From: Candidatus Dormiibacterota bacterium
GTDB taxonomy: Bacteria; Chloroflexota; Dormibacteria; Aeolococcales; Bog-877
DNA: 7,116 nt
Assembly (NCBI GenBank): GCA_003135035.1
Contig: PLDE01000215.1
Coordinates: 1-7,116, forward strand
Reading direction: 5' to 3'
The translations under genes and the position numbers were made by a program. Of the stretch, positions 6,146 through 7,116 are shown piece after piece (within the stretch, counting starts at the first letter, position 1; each line of letters opens with the position of its first letter). The notes under the pieces are model-generated. The model was not told where the DNA came from. It saw nothing but the letters and a program-made list of their open reading frames with translations, and did no database searches.

Positions 6146-6442
6146 TTGGCAAGACGCTCGATGGGTGGTCGCGCTCGCCGTGGACCCTCGCGCCCTCGGG
6201 TCTCTCGGGTTACTCCCCTAGAGGAGAAGAAGGAGGAGACCATCGAGATCGAGGGCACCGTGGTTGAACCGCTCCCCAACGCCCAGTTCCGGGTCGAGCT
6301 CCAGACCGGCCAGACCGTCCTCGCCTACATCTCGGGCAAGATGCGCAAGCACTACATCCGCACCCTGATCGGAGACAAGGTCAAGGTCGAGCTCAGCCCC
6401 TATGACCTGACCAGGGGCCGGATCACCTTCCGCTACAAGTAG
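6146..6442 (+). CDS. infA: Translation initiation factor IF-1 with basic N-terminal extension
   Basis: IF-1 is a small OB-fold protein that binds the A site of the 30S subunit and helps IF-2 and IF-3 assemble the initiation complex. Residues 32-98 match bacterial IF-1 almost throughout: [20 protein letters not shown], then [30 protein letters not shown] and the end TFRYK. The family is normally about 72 aa, but this product is 98 aa. The extra ~27 residues contain eight Arg in the first 21 plus Gly, Pro and Ser ([13 protein letters not shown]), then an acidic/lysine linker LEEKKEE. No ATG, GTG or TTG occurs in frame between ATG 6161 and GTG at residue 39, so even the shorter start leaves about 21 extra residues. 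Start TTG is chosen from GGAGG at 6134. The gene stands outside the usual ribosomal-protein cluster, between a catabolic gene and a convergent epimerase, whose stop codon is only 2 bp away. Identity is certain; the extension's role is unknown. Confidence 0.93.
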   Translation: MARRSMGGRARRGPSRPRVSRVTPLEEKKEETIEIEGTVVEPLPNAQFRVELQTGQTVLAYISGKMRKHYIRTLIGDKVKVELSPYDLTRGRITFRYK

Positions 6443-6447
6443 GCCTA
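6440..6447. other. Palindrome TAGGCCTA carrying the stop codons of two convergent genes
   Basis: Bases 6440-6442 are the TAG stop of infA. Bases 6447-6445 read on the minus strand are the TAG stop of the epimerase gene. Together with the two bases between them they form one perfect 8-bp palindrome. There is no room for an intergenic terminator, so each transcript must end inside, or run into, the antisense of the other gene. Confidence 0.8.
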
Positions 6448-7116
6448 GCCGCGCTCGCCGAAGTAGGCCACCGTACGGCGCAGTCCCTCGGCCAGCCCGA
6501 CCTTGGCCGTCCAGCCCAGCCGGGAATTGGCCAGAGCGCAGTCGAGGCAGCTCCGCCTCTGCTCCCCGTCCCGGGCCGGACCATGGCGTGGGGGTGAGGT
6601 GGGCTGGTCACTTCCCCGAAGCTCGGCCACCGCTCGACTCAGCTCCTCCGCCACCTCGACCACGCTGGTCTCCAGGCCGGTGCCGATGTTGTAGCTCCCG
6701 AGCGGCCCTTGGAGCAGAAGTAGCGCCGCCTCGACCAGGTCACCGACGAACACGTAGTCCCGGGTCTGCCGCCCATCCCCGCTGATGAGCGGAGTCTGTC
6801 CCGCCAGCAGCATGCCGGTGAAGATGGCGATCACCCCCGCCTCCCCGTGGGGGTCCTGGCGGGGACCGTAGACGTTCCCCGGCCGGAGGGCGGCGGTCTC
6901 CAGTCCGTACGAGGTGGCAAAGGCCGCCAGGTAGGCTTCCCCGGAAGCCTTGGCTGCTCCGTAGGGAGAGGCAGGGAGCAGGGGATGCGACTCCGGCGTG
7001 GGCACCGCTTCCGTGTCCCCGTAGATGGCTCCCCCGGAGGAGACAAAGACCACCCGCCGGACCGCCGAGCGGACGGCCGCCTGGAGAAGCCGGACGGTTC
7101 CCACGACATTGACCTT
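6445..7116 (-). CDS. NAD-dependent epimerase/dehydratase, UDP-glucose 4-epimerase type (partial, 5' end beyond right edge)
   Basis: These are the C-terminal 223 codons of an extended short-chain dehydrogenase acting on sugar nucleotides, most like UDP-glucose/UDP-galactose 4-epimerases or UDP-glucuronate epimerase/decarboxylase relatives. The frame is open through the right edge (KVNVVGT), so the GTG at 7104 is internal, not a start. The first ~90 residues, with the NAD-binding GxxGxxG, are missing. Seen in fragment numbering: NVVGTVRLLQAA (helix before the active site), FVSSGGAIYG with the catalytic Ser region at 26-27, SPYGAAKASGE with the Tyr52-Lys56 pair, RPGNVYGPRQDP (79-89), GDGRQTRDYVFVGDLVEA (113-130), YNIGTG, and the C-terminal GEQRRSCLD and LGWTAKVGLAEGL. 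All are typical, and the gene appears intact where visible. It would feed glycan or exopolysaccharide precursor synthesis; exact sugar unknown. It is convergent with infA, 2 bp between stops. Confidence 0.92.
   Translation of the reverse strand, partial: KVNVVGTVRLLQAAVRSAVRRVVFVSSGGAIYGDTEAVPTPESHPLLPASPYGAAKASGEAYLAAFATSYGLETAALRPGNVYGPRQDPHGEAGVIAIFTGMLLAGQTPLISGDGRQTRDYVFVGDLVEAALLLLQGPLGSYNIGTGLETSVVEVAEELSRAVAELRGSDQPTSPPRHGPARDGEQRRSCLDCALANSRLGWTAKVGLAEGLRRTVAYFGERG

Noticed and set aside
6442..6479. Inverted repeats after infA as a rho-independent terminator
   Set aside because: The possible stems are only 5-6 bp with loops of about 14-16 nt, there is no following T-run, and they lie in the convergent coding sequence.
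7102..7104. GTG at 7104 (minus strand) as the true start of the epimerase
   Set aside because: The frame stays open to the window edge with family-typical residues (KVN), and starting here would remove the whole NAD-binding fold.

Overview
The window comes from a high-GC bacterial chromosome. IF-1 is of the bacterial type, clear Shine-Dalgarno sequences precede several genes, and genes are packed tightly. A short-form homogentisate dioxygenase, a glucose-1-dehydrogenase-like enzyme best known from archaea, and an IF-1 with an arginine-rich N-terminal extension together suggest a deep Terrabacteria-type lineage such as Chloroflexota or a relative. That placement is a guess from flavour, not from phylogeny.

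Layout, left to right. (1) Minus strand, 1-1597: the two ATPase subunits of an oligopeptide/dipeptide (Opp/Dpp) ABC importer. The DppD/OppD-type subunit comes first in transcription and is complete. The DppF/OppF-type subunit is cut by the left edge just after its signature motif. (2) 1598-1754: a divergent intergenic region of about 157 bp with a good -10 hexamer for the transporter and several short palindromes. (3) Plus strand, 1755-2729: a multi-spanning membrane protein of the lysylphosphatidylglycerol synthase TM / flippase-like family. (4) Plus strand, 2773-6068: a tight three-gene unit encoding a zinc MDR dehydrogenase of the glucose 1-dehydrogenase type, a short-form homogentisate 1,2-dioxygenase-like cupin enzyme and a fumarylacetoacetate-hydrolase-family enzyme, with gaps of 5 and 9 nt. 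(5) Plus strand, 6146-6442: infA (IF-1), starting at TTG behind an ideal Shine-Dalgarno and carrying about 27 extra basic residues. (6) Minus strand, 6445-7116: the C-terminal part of a UDP-glucose-4-epimerase-type sugar-nucleotide SDR, convergent with infA and running off the right edge.

Functionally, the central unit looks like the end of an aromatic-ring catabolic route: ring opening by the dioxygenase, then C-C hydrolysis of the fumarylpyruvate/fumarylacetoacetate-like product. Two expected partners, maleylacetoacetate isomerase and 4-hydroxyphenylpyruvate dioxygenase, are absent here, and the role of the sugar-dehydrogenase-like enzyme in such an operon is unexplained. The peptide importer could supply amino acids to such a pathway, but that link is only proximity.

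Most of the window is ordinary. The points most worth a second look are the extended IF-1 with its start arrangement, the mixed sugar/aromatic operon, and the 8-bp palindrome that provides the stop codons of two convergent genes. I found no mobile element, CRISPR array, tRNA, rRNA or convincing rho-independent terminator.
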